Numbered from the stretch's first letter, positions 15,455-24,099 are shown. The stretch is DNA of 40,103 nt from DATGMP01 sp035293565 (GCA_035293565.1 DATGMP010000052.1:1-40103); one strand, 5' to 3'. Notes: generated from the letters alone by a model not told the origin. Numbers and translations: made by a program.

Positions 15455-16800
15455 CAAGCCATGATCTCGGTGACGGTCTTCGACGTCTCCATCGAATCGC
15501 TTCCCCAGCTGTTCACTTGGACGCCCATCGCCTGCTGCACGGTCAAGCCCATGCGCGAGACGGGATCCCCGGCGGTGCGAACGTGAAGGCCGGTTTTCAC
15601 GAGCCCGCCGGCGCGACCGGCCGTCAGCATCGGGATGTTGTCGAGCGAGTGGAGCTTCGCGTACCCGGTGTCGGTAGTGATCCACACGAGCATCCGATCG
15701 AGCAGCGTGCCGCCGCCCTCATGGAAGCTGTCCAACGTGGACACCATATCGACCATGGCCGACGCGATCTTCTCGATGAACCAAGTCACCTGCGGCTGAT
15801 ATCCCAGCGACGGATCCACAGGCTCCTCGTGCGTGTGCGTGTGGTGCACGACCGCGCTACCGGCCTTGTGCAGTGTCGACAGGCCCTCCGTCAGCGCGAC
15901 GTTCAGAACGCGTGTCTGGCCGCACGCCACGGCATTCGCCAGAAGCGCCATGAATAGCCGGTGATTGGTCAGCGCCGTCTCGACCTCGGTGCCCGGTTGG
16001 GGTGCGCCTTCCGTTGGCTTCGGCACGGAGCAGGCTTCGAGCGGCGCGGGCTTCTGCAGTTCGAGCTCGAGCTGTTGCTCGAGCTGGCGCAGAGACGTCA
16101 GGTATTCGTCCATTCTGGCCTTGTCGGCGGAACCGACCGCAACCTGAACTTCGGCGAGTTGCTCCTTCACTCCCGAGAGAACGCTCTGCCGTGCCATGAC
16201 GCGCGGATCAGGCTTGAAGTCGGCGGCGTTCGGGTCGCGGAAATCGGGCCCGAAGATGCGCGTGTAGAGCGCCGCGGGCGAGACTTCATTCGGGTTCAGC
16301 ATATTGTCCGCACGACGGCTCAGCGCACCACCGGCAACGCCGATGCATGAGACCTCGAGCGACCTGAAGCGCGTCTTGCCGCCGATTGCATCGGCGACGA
16401 GCGTGTCGACGCTCGGCAACGTTACCTTCTGTCCCGAAGCCGGAACCATTCCCGTCGTGACGCCAAGCGGACCCGTAATGTGCGGAAGGCCCGGCTTGCC
16501 GTCGAGCGGCACCTTGAACCCGCTGAAGATGTTGATCTTGTCCTTGAACGGCTCCAGCGCCTTGAGCTCAGGCCCAAGCTCGGTGAGCTTCCCAGGTTGA
16601 CTTGGCTCCCATCGTCCGGGGTTGAAGCCGCAGCCGAAGAACCAGTTCAGGAAAACCGTGGGCAGCTGCGCGCCGTCCGCCAGCGCGGTCCCGTTCGTAT
16701 TCAGGAAGCAATCGAGGAACGGCAACCCGACAGTCACCGCCGAGCCGGCCAGCATTCCCCGCAGCACCCTGCGTCGGCTCAGTTCTTGGATGGAAGCCAT
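15454..16800 (-). CDS. Module gene C, copy 1: DUF1552 (HXXSHH) protein
   Basis: 448 residues with a Tat-like signal (SRRRVLRG, then AVTVGLPFLDCFL). The DUF1552 body follows: FFGCGFNPGRWEP, FRSLEVSC, SPAALYTRIFGP, RMDEYLTSLRQLEQQL and a C-terminal DTGYAKLHSLDNIPMLTAGRAGG. The family-naming histidine motif appears as HHTHTHEE at 319-326: where H-x-x-S-H-H is expected, the last His is Glu. The fold is thought to be related to metal-dependent phosphatase/sulfatase-like proteins, but no activity is established. It is exported and co-transcribed with genes A, B and D; the gene starts 13 bp after B with an AGGAGAGG site. Confidence 0.88.
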   Translation of the reverse strand: MASIQELSRRRVLRGMLAGSAVTVGLPFLDCFLNTNGTALADGAQLPTVFLNWFFGCGFNPGRWEPSQPGKLTELGPELKALEPFKDKINIFSGFKVPLDGKPGLPHITGPLGVTTGMVPASGQKVTLPSVDTLVADAIGGKTRFRSLEVSCIGVAGGALSRRADNMLNPNEVSPAALYTRIFGPDFRDPNAADFKPDPRVMARQSVLSGVKEQLAEVQVAVGSADKARMDEYLTSLRQLEQQLELELQKPAPLEACSVPKPTEGAPQPGTEVETALTNHRLFMALLANAVACGQTRVLNVALTEGLSTLHKAGSAVVHHTHTHEEPVDPSLGYQPQVTWFIEKIASAMVDMVSTLDSFHEGGGTLLDRMLVWITTDTGYAKLHSLDNIPMLTAGRAGGLVKTGLHVRTAGDPVSRMGLTVQQAMGVQVNSWGSDSMETSKTVTEIMA

Positions 16801-16813
16801 CTCGCCTCTCCTC

Positions 16814-18541
16814 TCACTCGGGCTTGGCCGACCGGTCGTGACGGTCGGCTCCGGCGTCCGCGCGCATCTCCGGCGGAGTCACGCGGTAGAATTGATCGCT
16901 CGTCGCGATATCGCGAAGCAGATCTATGAAGCGATATCCGTCCGTCGCGAACTGCTTGGCCACATCGTTGCGGACCCAGTCGGAATCGGCCTTTGTCGGT
17001 GCATGCCCCAGCCCGTAGGAGACCAGCCGATTGACGACGCACGCTGTCGCGGCCGCGCTGTCGTGCAGTGCCCTACCCAGCCCGATGGGGTCACTAAATT
17101 TCGTACCGTCCAGTTCGCCGCTCGCATCGATCGCGACGCCGTTCTCGGTCAAGCGGAAGCCTCCTGTCGTGTCGAAATTCTCGAGAGAGAGGCCGACCGG
17201 ATCCATGATCTTGTGGCAGCCGGCGCAGGTTGGATTCGTGCGATGGGCGGTGAGACGCGCGCGGGCCGTCTTGAACTCGGGATTGCTCGTGTCCTGTACG
17301 ACGGCGAAGTTCACGTTTCCGGGCGGATCCGGGACCTTCTGGCAGAGCAAGATCTCGCGAAGCGCCTTCCCGCGAATCGTCGGCGAGCTCCGGCCGGGAT
17401 GCGAGTGCAGCGCCACGAAGCTGGCCTCTGTCACGATGCCCGCCTGCTCTGCATTCTCGGGATATTCGTACGGTACCCAGACATCGGGGAGATCGTTCGG
17501 AGTTTCGATCGGGATCTTGTAGATGGCGGCGAGCAACGGCGTCAGAAACGTCCGCCGTGTGGTAAAGATATCGCGGTAATCGCCGTGCCTCGTGACCAGA
17601 AGATCGATGATCGTCCGCAGCGTCTGCTCCTGCGCATCCGCGGGCGCGCGCGATACGAACTTCGGATAAAGCACCGAATCCTTGGCGAGCGTCTCGAACG
17701 AACTGAAGCTCAACATGTCCGCGAAGAACGCCCGCACGCCTGCCTCGACGCGCGGCGAAGCCAGCATGCGATCGACCTGTCGCTTCAGCCCCGCCGTGTC
17801 GTTCAGCTCGCCTTTCTCCGCCGCCTCGAGAAGAAGCGGATCGGGCGCCGCATTCCATAGAAGAAAGCTCAAGCGGGACGCTTTGGAATAAGCGTCGAGC
17901 CGGTAGGATCCCGGATGCTCGGGATCCGCCTCGGCCCATTCCTGCCGAAACAGGAATTGCGGAGCTTCCAGCATGCCCGCCAGGCTCAAAGCGAGCCCAG
18001 CATAAAAGTCATGGACCTTCGCCGTGGCGCCCGAAGCGATTCCGATCTCCGCGACGAGTTCAGTGTCGGTCAAAGGCCGCCGATAGAGAATCCTTCCGAT
18101 ACGCGCGATGAACTGCTTTGCGCAGGCGTCGTCGGCAGCCTTGGGATCGGCAGGCCTGCAAGCCAGCATCGTGGCGCGCCGCTGTTCGTCCAGAACTTGT
18201 CCGGCGATGCTGCGCGCCATCCCGTCATATTGCTCATAACCGGAAGCGGTGACGCTAGCCTCGCCGGCCCCGACGGCGATCAACCCCGAATCCCGCTGAT
18301 CCGGCTCGAACCGTCCGCCGAGCTTGATCGTGCGCCCGAACACGTCAGCGATGATCTGCCGATACTGATCCTGCGTGATACGGCGCATCTCCACGAGCCG
18401 TTTTTGCGAAGACGCGCTTTCCGCCGCGTAGGTCGAGTGATGCACGAGGAACCCCAGCAACGCGCATCCGGCCGCAGCCAGGGTCTTCAACCAGCGCCGC
18501 GCGGCCGCTTTGCCATCAGTGTTCTGAACCATCGCACTCAT
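16814..18541 (-). CDS. Module gene B, copy 1: DUF1592/DUF1588-type exported protein with haem-c motif
   Basis: 575 residues. A hydrophobic N-terminal segment (about 17-40) acts as signal or anchor. Domain order matches the DUF1587-1595-1592-1588-1585 family. An N-terminal ITQDQYRQIIADVFG block is followed by YRRPLTDTEL and YSKASRLSFLLWN. LLCQKVPDPPGNVNF contains Cys400. The haem-binding CAGCH is at 439-443 in TCAGCHKIMDPVGLSLENFD, followed by DASGELDG and a helical tail. The family is common in Planctomycetes and linked to extracytoplasmic redox or polymer processing, but its function is unproven. The start is four bases after gene A; an internal ATG at codon 4 is also possible. Confidence 0.88.
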   Translation of the reverse strand: MSAMVQNTDGKAAARRWLKTLAAAGCALLGFLVHHSTYAAESASSQKRLVEMRRITQDQYRQIIADVFGRTIKLGGRFEPDQRDSGLIAVGAGEASVTASGYEQYDGMARSIAGQVLDEQRRATMLACRPADPKAADDACAKQFIARIGRILYRRPLTDTELVAEIGIASGATAKVHDFYAGLALSLAGMLEAPQFLFRQEWAEADPEHPGSYRLDAYSKASRLSFLLWNAAPDPLLLEAAEKGELNDTAGLKRQVDRMLASPRVEAGVRAFFADMLSFSSFETLAKDSVLYPKFVSRAPADAQEQTLRTIIDLLVTRHGDYRDIFTTRRTFLTPLLAAIYKIPIETPNDLPDVWVPYEYPENAEQAGIVTEASFVALHSHPGRSSPTIRGKALREILLCQKVPDPPGNVNFAVVQDTSNPEFKTARARLTAHRTNPTCAGCHKIMDPVGLSLENFDTTGGFRLTENGVAIDASGELDGTKFSDPIGLGRALHDSAAATACVVNRLVSYGLGHAPTKADSDWVRNDVAKQFATDGYRFIDLLRDIATSDQFYRVTPPEMRADAGADRHDRSAKPE

Positions 18542-18545
18542 GCTC

Positions 18546-19694
18546 TTATGGAGCGCCAGTCGAGCTTTGAGCTGACGCGGTCTTCTCCGGCGGCTTGGCC
18601 GGATGGATGATGAAGGCGGGGATCGCCTCGACCTTGTAGGCGGTCGAAATCGCTGTGTTCTCGCCTGTCTTCGGATCGGGGTAAGCGTCTGCCATCCGCT
18701 TCAGCGCGTAATAGATGCCTGGCGCGTCAAGCGAGACGACGGCCTCGTTGAAGACGCCGCCAAGAGAATAGCTCCAATAGATCGACTTCCAATCCTGATA
18801 TCCGCCCAGGATCCCGTCGGCGTTGCCGTCAGGCTTCAAGGTCAGCCGCAGCTTGGCGTCCTTGAACAGAAACTCGGGCTGAAAGAAGACGTCGCCCAGC
18901 ATATGGAAGGTGAATTTGTCGGTGGTGACCACGCCATTCTCGAGATGGCCATGGACCACGTTGTAGGAGCGCGGATCGTCCGAGACCCGGAAAGTCATGT
19001 CGGCGATCGGCTGACCCGCGGTGTCCCGCGTGATGGGCGACGTCGCGCGATAAATTCCGACGGTCACGTCGCCCGATTTCGACGCGTCATCGATCCCGGA
19101 GACCTCGATGAGCCAAGCCGGCATCGCATCGCGCGGCATGTCCCACATTGTCGCGGGATAGCCGGGGCGATCCGGCGGAAAGGCGCGGTCCGGCACGAAG
19201 CATCCCAGGACCCGGTAAAGCTGGTTATCGACGCCGTGCTCCCCGCTTTCCGGATCGACAAAATCATTCGCCCCCTCGCGGCCGTCGAGATCGAAGCCAT
19301 ACCCGGCTTTTCCCTTCAGCGTCTTGATATGGGGATCGGGAGTGGACTCCGGATAAAGATAGGGGCTGGCCGGTTTTCCGTCCTTGCGCCCGCGCATGCC
19401 GATTGTCGCATACATCGAGCCCGGCATCGCCTTGACCAAGCCCTCGATCTCCGCAGGGCTCTTGCCCATCTCGCTCAGGATTCGGCGGAAATTCTGCTCG
19501 GTGCTGGGGTTGAGCCCATCCGGGCAATCGCCATCCTGGGAATAAGTCGCCATGAAGAACCAGCTGACGACATAGGTCTTGGTGGCCGCCGCGGCGGTCC
19601 CCGTCGTCGCGAGTGAAGCAATGGCGGCGGCTCCGGCGGAAGCGAGCCACTTTCTGCAATGTGACGGGCGCAGAGCCGGCCTCCAATCCTTCAT
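18546..19694 (-). CDS. Module gene A, copy 1: exported protein, family not recognised
   Basis: 382 residues. The signal region is WLASAGAAAIASLATTGTAAAA. I cannot name the family, but it is the first gene of all three modules here. Shared blocks with the other copies: an aromatic start (YVVSWFFMATY), DCPDGLNPS, a calcium-site-like YGFDLDGREG, HGVDNQLYRVLGC, GDVTVGI and the C-terminal GIYYALKRMADAYPDPKTGENTA then YKVEAIPAFIIH. Two cysteines (in DCPDG and VLGC) are conserved and may form a disulphide. The start is ATG 19694 with AGAGGGA upstream; the frame is open further upstream without signal-like sequence. It is probably periplasmic or outer-membrane associated. Confidence 0.75.
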   Translation of the reverse strand: MKDWRPALRPSHCRKWLASAGAAAIASLATTGTAAAATKTYVVSWFFMATYSQDGDCPDGLNPSTEQNFRRILSEMGKSPAEIEGLVKAMPGSMYATIGMRGRKDGKPASPYLYPESTPDPHIKTLKGKAGYGFDLDGREGANDFVDPESGEHGVDNQLYRVLGCFVPDRAFPPDRPGYPATMWDMPRDAMPAWLIEVSGIDDASKSGDVTVGIYRATSPITRDTAGQPIADMTFRVSDDPRSYNVVHGHLENGVVTTDKFTFHMLGDVFFQPEFLFKDAKLRLTLKPDGNADGILGGYQDWKSIYWSYSLGGVFNEAVVSLDAPGIYYALKRMADAYPDPKTGENTAISTAYKVEAIPAFIIHPAKPPEKTASAQSSTGAP

Positions 19695-19935
19695 GTGATC
19701 CCTCTGGCCAGGGTATGGAGCGAGGAGAATACACGATGGCAACTCGCGCCGGGTGGTGGATTTCGGCCGCCCCCTTGGTGGTACTCGGCGCATCATCGTT
19801 CGATACTTCTCACCAACCTGTTCCCCGATCGCGCCGGAAGGCGTTTCTTTCGCTCGCGAAATGATTTCAATGCCATCAACGGTCCAAGGCGAGTCACCGC
19901 CTGTTTGGGACCTTCGACGTCGGGGGAGAGGATCG
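19695..19935. promoter_or_regulatory. Divergent promoter region, module copy 1 / XRE regulator
   Basis: It separates gene A copy 1 (minus) from the XRE regulator (plus). A half-site GATACTTCTC (from 19802) resembles GATACTTCAC found at 32215 in the copy-2 divergent region. CTGGCCAG at 19704-19711 is a perfect 8-bp palindrome just upstream of the gene A ribosome site. No promoter boxes can be assigned with confidence. Confidence 0.4.
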
Positions 19936-20721
19936 ATGCGTCCGTTGGAAATCGCGGAACAATCCGAGATCCCCATGATTTTGAAGACCGTGAAAAATCT
20001 CTTCAAGGCGAGGGGGCTCCTCTACCAGGATGCGGCCCAGCGGCTGGGCGTCAGCGAGACGACCGTAAAGCGCTACCTGACAGGGCATGGTCTAACGGTG
20101 GACATTCTCGAAAAGATTTGCGCGTTGATCGACGTCCGTCTCACGGACCTGCTGAACATGGCGAGGGGTCCGGATCGCTCGCTGCCAGATCTGAGCGAAC
20201 AGAAAGAACGGGACCTGGCCAACGATCCATTCCTGGCGGCGCTCTTCTATCTGCTGTCCCAAGGCTACGCAGCTGAAGCGTTGCAGCGTGATTTCGGCTT
20301 GAGCGACGAGCAGCTGAGCGACTACCTCGCCACGCTCGAACGACTGCGTCTGATCGAGCGGTTTCCTTTCAACCGCATCAAAATCAAAGTTCGGCGCGAT
20401 TTCACCGTCGTGCCCGGCGGTCCGCTGATGAAGCTCGCCCGCGAGACCCTTTTGCGAGACCTCATCAAGCGGTTTGAGGCGGCGGACAGGGATTGGATGG
20501 TCACCTACGCAAAATTGTCAGCGACCTCGGCGCAAAAGATCCGCGAGCTTCAGCAAGAGTTCCTCAAGGCCGTCTCCGCGATCGCCGCCCACGACCAAGA
20601 CCTCCCGCCGGACGTAGCGGGGTGGAACGGTCTGCTCTTCATGATGCGGCCAGTAGATATCGGTAGTCTCCGGAATTGGCGCCCCGGCGATCAAGGGGTC
20701 GGCGGACAAGGGGCCGCTTAA
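19936..20721 (+). CDS. XRE/Cro-type helix-turn-helix regulator with C-terminal extension
   Basis: 261 residues. The HTH of the Cro/CI type lies at about residues 14-70: MILKTVKNLFKARGL, then YQDAAQRLGVSETTVKRYLTG and VDILEKICALIDVRLTDLL. The C-terminal 160 residues hold a second winged-helix-like stretch (LSQGYAAEALQRDFGLSDEQLSDYLATLERLRLIERF) followed by an effector-like region with no recognisable ligand domain. The start was set at ATG 19936 because GGGAGAGG precedes it; an internal ATG at 19975 would still keep the HTH. It is divergent from module copy 1 and ends opposite the TonB receptor, so it is a candidate controller of both. Confidence 0.85.
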   Translation: MRPLEIAEQSEIPMILKTVKNLFKARGLLYQDAAQRLGVSETTVKRYLTGHGLTVDILEKICALIDVRLTDLLNMARGPDRSLPDLSEQKERDLANDPFLAALFYLLSQGYAAEALQRDFGLSDEQLSDYLATLERLRLIERFPFNRIKIKVRRDFTVVPGGPLMKLARETLLRDLIKRFEAADRDWMVTYAKLSATSAQKIRELQQEFLKAVSAIAAHDQDLPPDVAGWNGLLFMMRPVDIGSLRNWRPGDQGVGGQGAA

Positions 20722-20748
20722 TAGGCCCCGCTTGTCCGCGCCGTTTTC
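20702..20748 (+). terminator. Rho-independent terminator-like hairpin after the XRE gene
   Basis: The left arm (20702-20715, GCGGACAAGGGGCC) pairs with 20724-20739 across an 8-base loop, leaving a 2-base bulge (GC) in the right arm. A short TTTT follows at 20744-20747. The stem overlaps the last codons of the XRE gene and lies in the 30-bp convergent gap with the receptor gene. Confidence 0.6.
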
Positions 20749-20751
20749 GCG

Positions 20752-23160
20752 CTAGAACGAATACCGAAGATCGACGCCCACCTGGCGCGGCGGATTGGTC
20801 ACGAACTGGAAGTAGCCGGTGTTGTAAACGCCGTTGACCGTGCCCGTGCCGCCAGCAGTCAAGGGCTGGTTGCTGGTTGGAGTGACCACCTGCTTGTCGA
20901 GCACGTTCTTGGCGAACACGGTGATCTCCCATCCCGCGTCCGGACTCCGGATCCCGGCATAAAGGTTGAGCTCGAAATCCGGGCCAACGCCGACTGGGGC
21001 GGGATTGATGATATGAAAGTTGGGCTTGAACTCCGCCAACGCGCGTACGAACTCGTTAAGCCCGGGAAGCTGAGCCAGCTCGAAATCATACTCGGTATTC
21101 GCCGAGATCGACCACGGCGCCTGGTTAGTGAGGGCGCCATTGACGTGACAGATGCTGGTCTGACCGTTGCCTTGCACCCGTGGAGGAGAACCCGCCGGCG
21201 TCGGGTTCGGCGTGCCGATCCCTAGATAGTCGTTGCATGGCTCGGCAGCGTTGCTGAACGTCGCGTCCGCGTACTCGCCGCTGAGCGATGCGACCCACTG
21301 CGGCGTGATCTGCATGCTGATGTCCGCCTCCACGCCGGTCGAGGTGGCCGGCGTGTTGATCGCAAAGGCGCCGATCGCCGTGGTCGAAACCGGTCCGAGG
21401 CTTCCGTTCGACAGCAGAGGACGATACGAGATATTGCCGGGTCCCTCGACGATATATCCCTGGTAGCTGGTATGAAAGACATCGGCATTGATCCGCAGCC
21501 GGTGGTTAAGCCAGTCGCTCTTCACACCGGCCTCTATATCGTTCGACTTTTCGGAGGTGAAATTGAAGAAGCTCCGCGGAGCGCCGACCTGGGTAATGCC
21601 GACATTGAAGCCGCCAGGCACGTAGCCCCGCGCATAAAGCGCATATGCCATCAGGTCTGGCGTGAAATGGTGCTCAAAACTCGCTGTTCCCGTGACAGCA
21701 TGATAGTCCTGTCTTTCTCCGTTGGGCCCCAGCAGCGATGTATTGAGGCCAAGCGCCGGGGCGGTGAGCATAACGTTCTCATAACGAAGCTCCGCCTGAT
21801 ATCTCACGCCGAGAGTCAGGACATCCTCATCGGTGATGTGGAAGTTATTCGACGTATAGAAGGAGTAGTCCTCGATATTCGACGAGATCGGAAGGTTGCC
21901 GACCGCCGAACCCGGGAAGAAGCAGTGTCCGCCAATGAGGGCCGCGCAGGGCGGCCCTGGCTGCTTCGGAAATGCGCCGAAGGTTATGAGCGTGCTCGCC
22001 AAAATATCGTCTTTGTTTACGGAATAGTACCATCCGAACATCCAGTCCCAAAAGTCGTTGCCGGACGACTGGAGACGCATTTCCTCGGTATGGACACGGA
22101 ACAGGACAACGCCCGCAGGCTGGGACTGATTCCAGGTCGGAACGGTGTTCGTCGGATCATTGTAGATGTTGTCGACGTACTGATAGTTGTCCAACCAGGA
22201 CCCGACGTAAACAAGGCTTATGTTGTCATTGATGTCGTACTTCACGTTCCAGGTCGTCAGATCCTGGCGCTCGACATTGTAATCCGGCCCGTTCGTCAGC
22301 GTCGCGCGTTGGCTGGGGACCAAGGTGATCCCTGTGTAGGGCGAGGTGCCATAGAGGTACCGGTAGAAATTGTCCGTAGCCTTCAAATCCTGATGGATGA
22401 GCGCTACGTCCAGATCGTCAGTAGGCCGCCATTCCAGAGTGATGCGTCCGCCCAAAGTGCGATGCATCTCGTCCTTGCCGGTCGTCAGATTGACGCCGTC
22501 GTTGCCTCGGTTGAATTGGTAATTGAAGGCGGCGCGCACGGCGAGCTTGTCGGGAACGATCGGGATGTTCACGGCCGCTTCGCTGTCCAGCAAGTCGTTC
22601 TCCCCGAATTGCTGGTCGACATAGCCTCCGAACTCCGACATGTTCGGCTTCTTTGTCGTAATGGTGATCGTCCCGACCGTCGATGTGCGGCCGCGCAAGG
22701 TGCCCTGCGGGCCGCGCAAGACCTCGATGTCCTCCATATCGAACAGGCTTCTCAGAGCGTCTGCCGGAAAAAGAAGCACATCGTTCCAGTACACGTCGAT
22801 AGATGGATTGGATCCGGTGCTTTGGTTGAACCCCGCGCCCCGAAGGGTGATCGTGCCGGTCACGCCGCTGTTTGGCGTCAGGTCCAATCCGGGAGTTAGT
22901 ATCGCAATATCCTGAACGTTATTGAGCTTGAAATTCTCTATCGATTGACTGGTGATCGCGTTGACGGTCATCGGAACCGCTTGCAGACGCTCCGTACGCC
23001 GTTCGGCCGTGACGACAACTTCCTCCAGAGCGGCAGGGGCATTTTCCGTCTCCCCGTTTCCGGCCGCGGGAGCTTGACCGAGAGACGCCTTATGAGCGCC
23101 GAGCGCAAACAGACTCACGCTAGCGCACATCAGAAATTTCGAACGGCAGCGGACACGCAT
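20752..23160 (-). CDS. TonB-dependent outer-membrane receptor
   Basis: 802 residues. The signal peptide is about residues 1-29 (FLMCASVSLFALGAHKASLGQA). The TonB box EEVVVTAERR is at about 46-55. The plug domain follows (VPMTVNAITSQSIENF, TPGLDLTPNSG, DIEVLRGPQGTLRGRTSTVGTI), then a 22-strand-type barrel ending GVDLRYSF with terminal Phe. This is the sphingomonad/Caulobacter-type receptor for uptake of organic substrates rather than a clear siderophore receptor. The start is ATG 23160 with AAGGGGG upstream. The upstream region holds a perfect palindrome that recurs near two other genes here. It likely imports the substrate of the exported modules. Confidence 0.92.
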   Translation of the reverse strand: MRVRCRSKFLMCASVSLFALGAHKASLGQAPAAGNGETENAPAALEEVVVTAERRTERLQAVPMTVNAITSQSIENFKLNNVQDIAILTPGLDLTPNSGVTGTITLRGAGFNQSTGSNPSIDVYWNDVLLFPADALRSLFDMEDIEVLRGPQGTLRGRTSTVGTITITTKKPNMSEFGGYVDQQFGENDLLDSEAAVNIPIVPDKLAVRAAFNYQFNRGNDGVNLTTGKDEMHRTLGGRITLEWRPTDDLDVALIHQDLKATDNFYRYLYGTSPYTGITLVPSQRATLTNGPDYNVERQDLTTWNVKYDINDNISLVYVGSWLDNYQYVDNIYNDPTNTVPTWNQSQPAGVVLFRVHTEEMRLQSSGNDFWDWMFGWYYSVNKDDILASTLITFGAFPKQPGPPCAALIGGHCFFPGSAVGNLPISSNIEDYSFYTSNNFHITDEDVLTLGVRYQAELRYENVMLTAPALGLNTSLLGPNGERQDYHAVTGTASFEHHFTPDLMAYALYARGYVPGGFNVGITQVGAPRSFFNFTSEKSNDIEAGVKSDWLNHRLRINADVFHTSYQGYIVEGPGNISYRPLLSNGSLGPVSTTAIGAFAINTPATSTGVEADISMQITPQWVASLSGEYADATFSNAAEPCNDYLGIGTPNPTPAGSPPRVQGNGQTSICHVNGALTNQAPWSISANTEYDFELAQLPGLNEFVRALAEFKPNFHIINPAPVGVGPDFELNLYAGIRSPDAGWEITVFAKNVLDKQVVTPTSNQPLTAGGTGTVNGVYNTGYFQFVTNPPRQVGVDLRYSF

Positions 23161-23320
23161 GACAATTCCCCCTTCACGAATCTTATTGGCGCTCAAGATC
23201 TCGCAGCTGCCGATCACGTGGCGCAGCGCGTCTTCGCCGGACTAGGCTGGACTAAGCAAAAGTGAACGAGCAATCAGAATCAGGCCCGCTTTTTTAGGTC
23301 TGTCCGAAGTAAAATTGCGT

Positions 23321-23335
23321 GATACTCCGAGTATC
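23321..23335. promoter_or_regulatory. Palindromic operator candidate GATACTCCGAGTATC
   Basis: Two perfect 7-bp arms flank one central C. It lies 160 bp upstream of the TonB receptor start. A 13-of-15 match is at 32363-32377 and an 11-of-15 match at 24062-24076, both in intergenic DNA. Confidence 0.6.
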
Positions 23336-23437
23336 GAGATCTGCCCCCGCTTCGCAGCGGTCAACGCTGTCCTATTCGGCACGAACGATTCACCGTCCGC
23401 ACGGCCGGAGTAGAGGCGCCTCGATTTTCCTATGTCG

Positions 23438-23968
23438 CTACTTCGACGCTTCCTTAGGAACGATGATGTTCGGATCGAAGTAGGTGAATTCGACCGTGTA
23501 TCCGTCGGGGCCCTTCAAGTGCGTGTATCGATACTTGCGGCCCCCCGGCATGGACGAGCTGGTCGGCGGAATCACTGCCTTGTATCCTTCCGCCATAATG
23601 CGCGAGGCTTTCGCGTCGACCTCATCGGCAGAATGCAGGAAGAACGCGACCCGGTTGAATCCGGTGCCCAGCTGGACCGGTTCGGTGTGGTCGGGCCGGT
23701 ACACCAACACGACGCTGCTGCCCGTGTCCTTACCGTCAGGACTCAGGATGACTTCCCAGGCGCCCGGACCGAGAGGAACGCGCCGAGCCTCTTTCAGCCC
23801 GACTAGCCGCGTGAAGAAGTCGAGCGATTTGTCGAGATTGGAAACGTTGATGAGCGCGCTGATGCCGGTGACGCTTTCCTGCGCCGATTGCGCCGATGCA
23901 AACGCGCCGGTCATCGAGCACAGCGCGACCGCTGCGCACACAAGCAACCCTACCTTCGTTATCGTCAT
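23438..23968 (-). CDS. Exported VOC-superfamily protein
   Basis: 176 residues. The start is ATG 23968 (MTITKVGLLVCAAVALCSMTGAFASAQ), giving a clear Sec signal peptide of about 27 residues; the ribosome site is GGGGAAG. The mature part is one VOC domain: ISALINVSNLDKSLDFFTRLVGL, NRVAFFLHSADEVDAKASRI and GPDGYTVEFTYFDP at the C-terminus with a ligand-type Glu. VOC proteins (glyoxalases, extradiol-type dioxygenases and epimerases) are usually cytoplasmic, so a signal peptide is uncommon and points to periplasmic chemistry. It lies upstream of the TonB receptor on the same strand with 277 bp between them. Confidence 0.85.
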   Translation of the reverse strand: MTITKVGLLVCAAVALCSMTGAFASAQSAQESVTGISALINVSNLDKSLDFFTRLVGLKEARRVPLGPGAWEVILSPDGKDTGSSVVLVYRPDHTEPVQLGTGFNRVAFFLHSADEVDAKASRIMAEGYKAVIPPTSSSMPGGRKYRYTHLKGPDGYTVEFTYFDPNIIVPKEASK

Positions 23969-24061
23969 TTTTCTTCCCCGTTCTGCAAGCCAGACATTTG
24001 AGCAGCGGCGAGCGCGACGGACCAGCGCCACGACACGCAGTCAGCGCGAGCATCGTGATTT

Positions 24062-24076
24062 GACGCCCGGAGTATC
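24062..24076. promoter_or_regulatory. Degenerate copy of the GATACTCCGAGTATC motif
   Basis: GACGCCCGGAGTATC matches the palindrome at 11 of 15 positions; the right half AGTATC is exact. It lies about 94 bp upstream of the exported VOC gene. Confidence 0.4.
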
Positions 24077-24099
24077 GAAATTTGGCTTAACTCACGCGT

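Noticed and set aside
16622..17860. Plus-strand open frame opposite gene B/C copy 1
   Set aside because: It spans two real genes on the other strand and has no recognisable protein features.
21472..22899. Plus-strand open frame of 475 codons opposite the TonB receptor
   Set aside because: Antisense shadow of an intact receptor; Arg/Val-rich composition without domains.
23413..23422. Palindrome GAGGCGCCTC after the exported VOC gene as a terminator
   Set aside because: It has no loop and is not followed by T residues on the coding strand.
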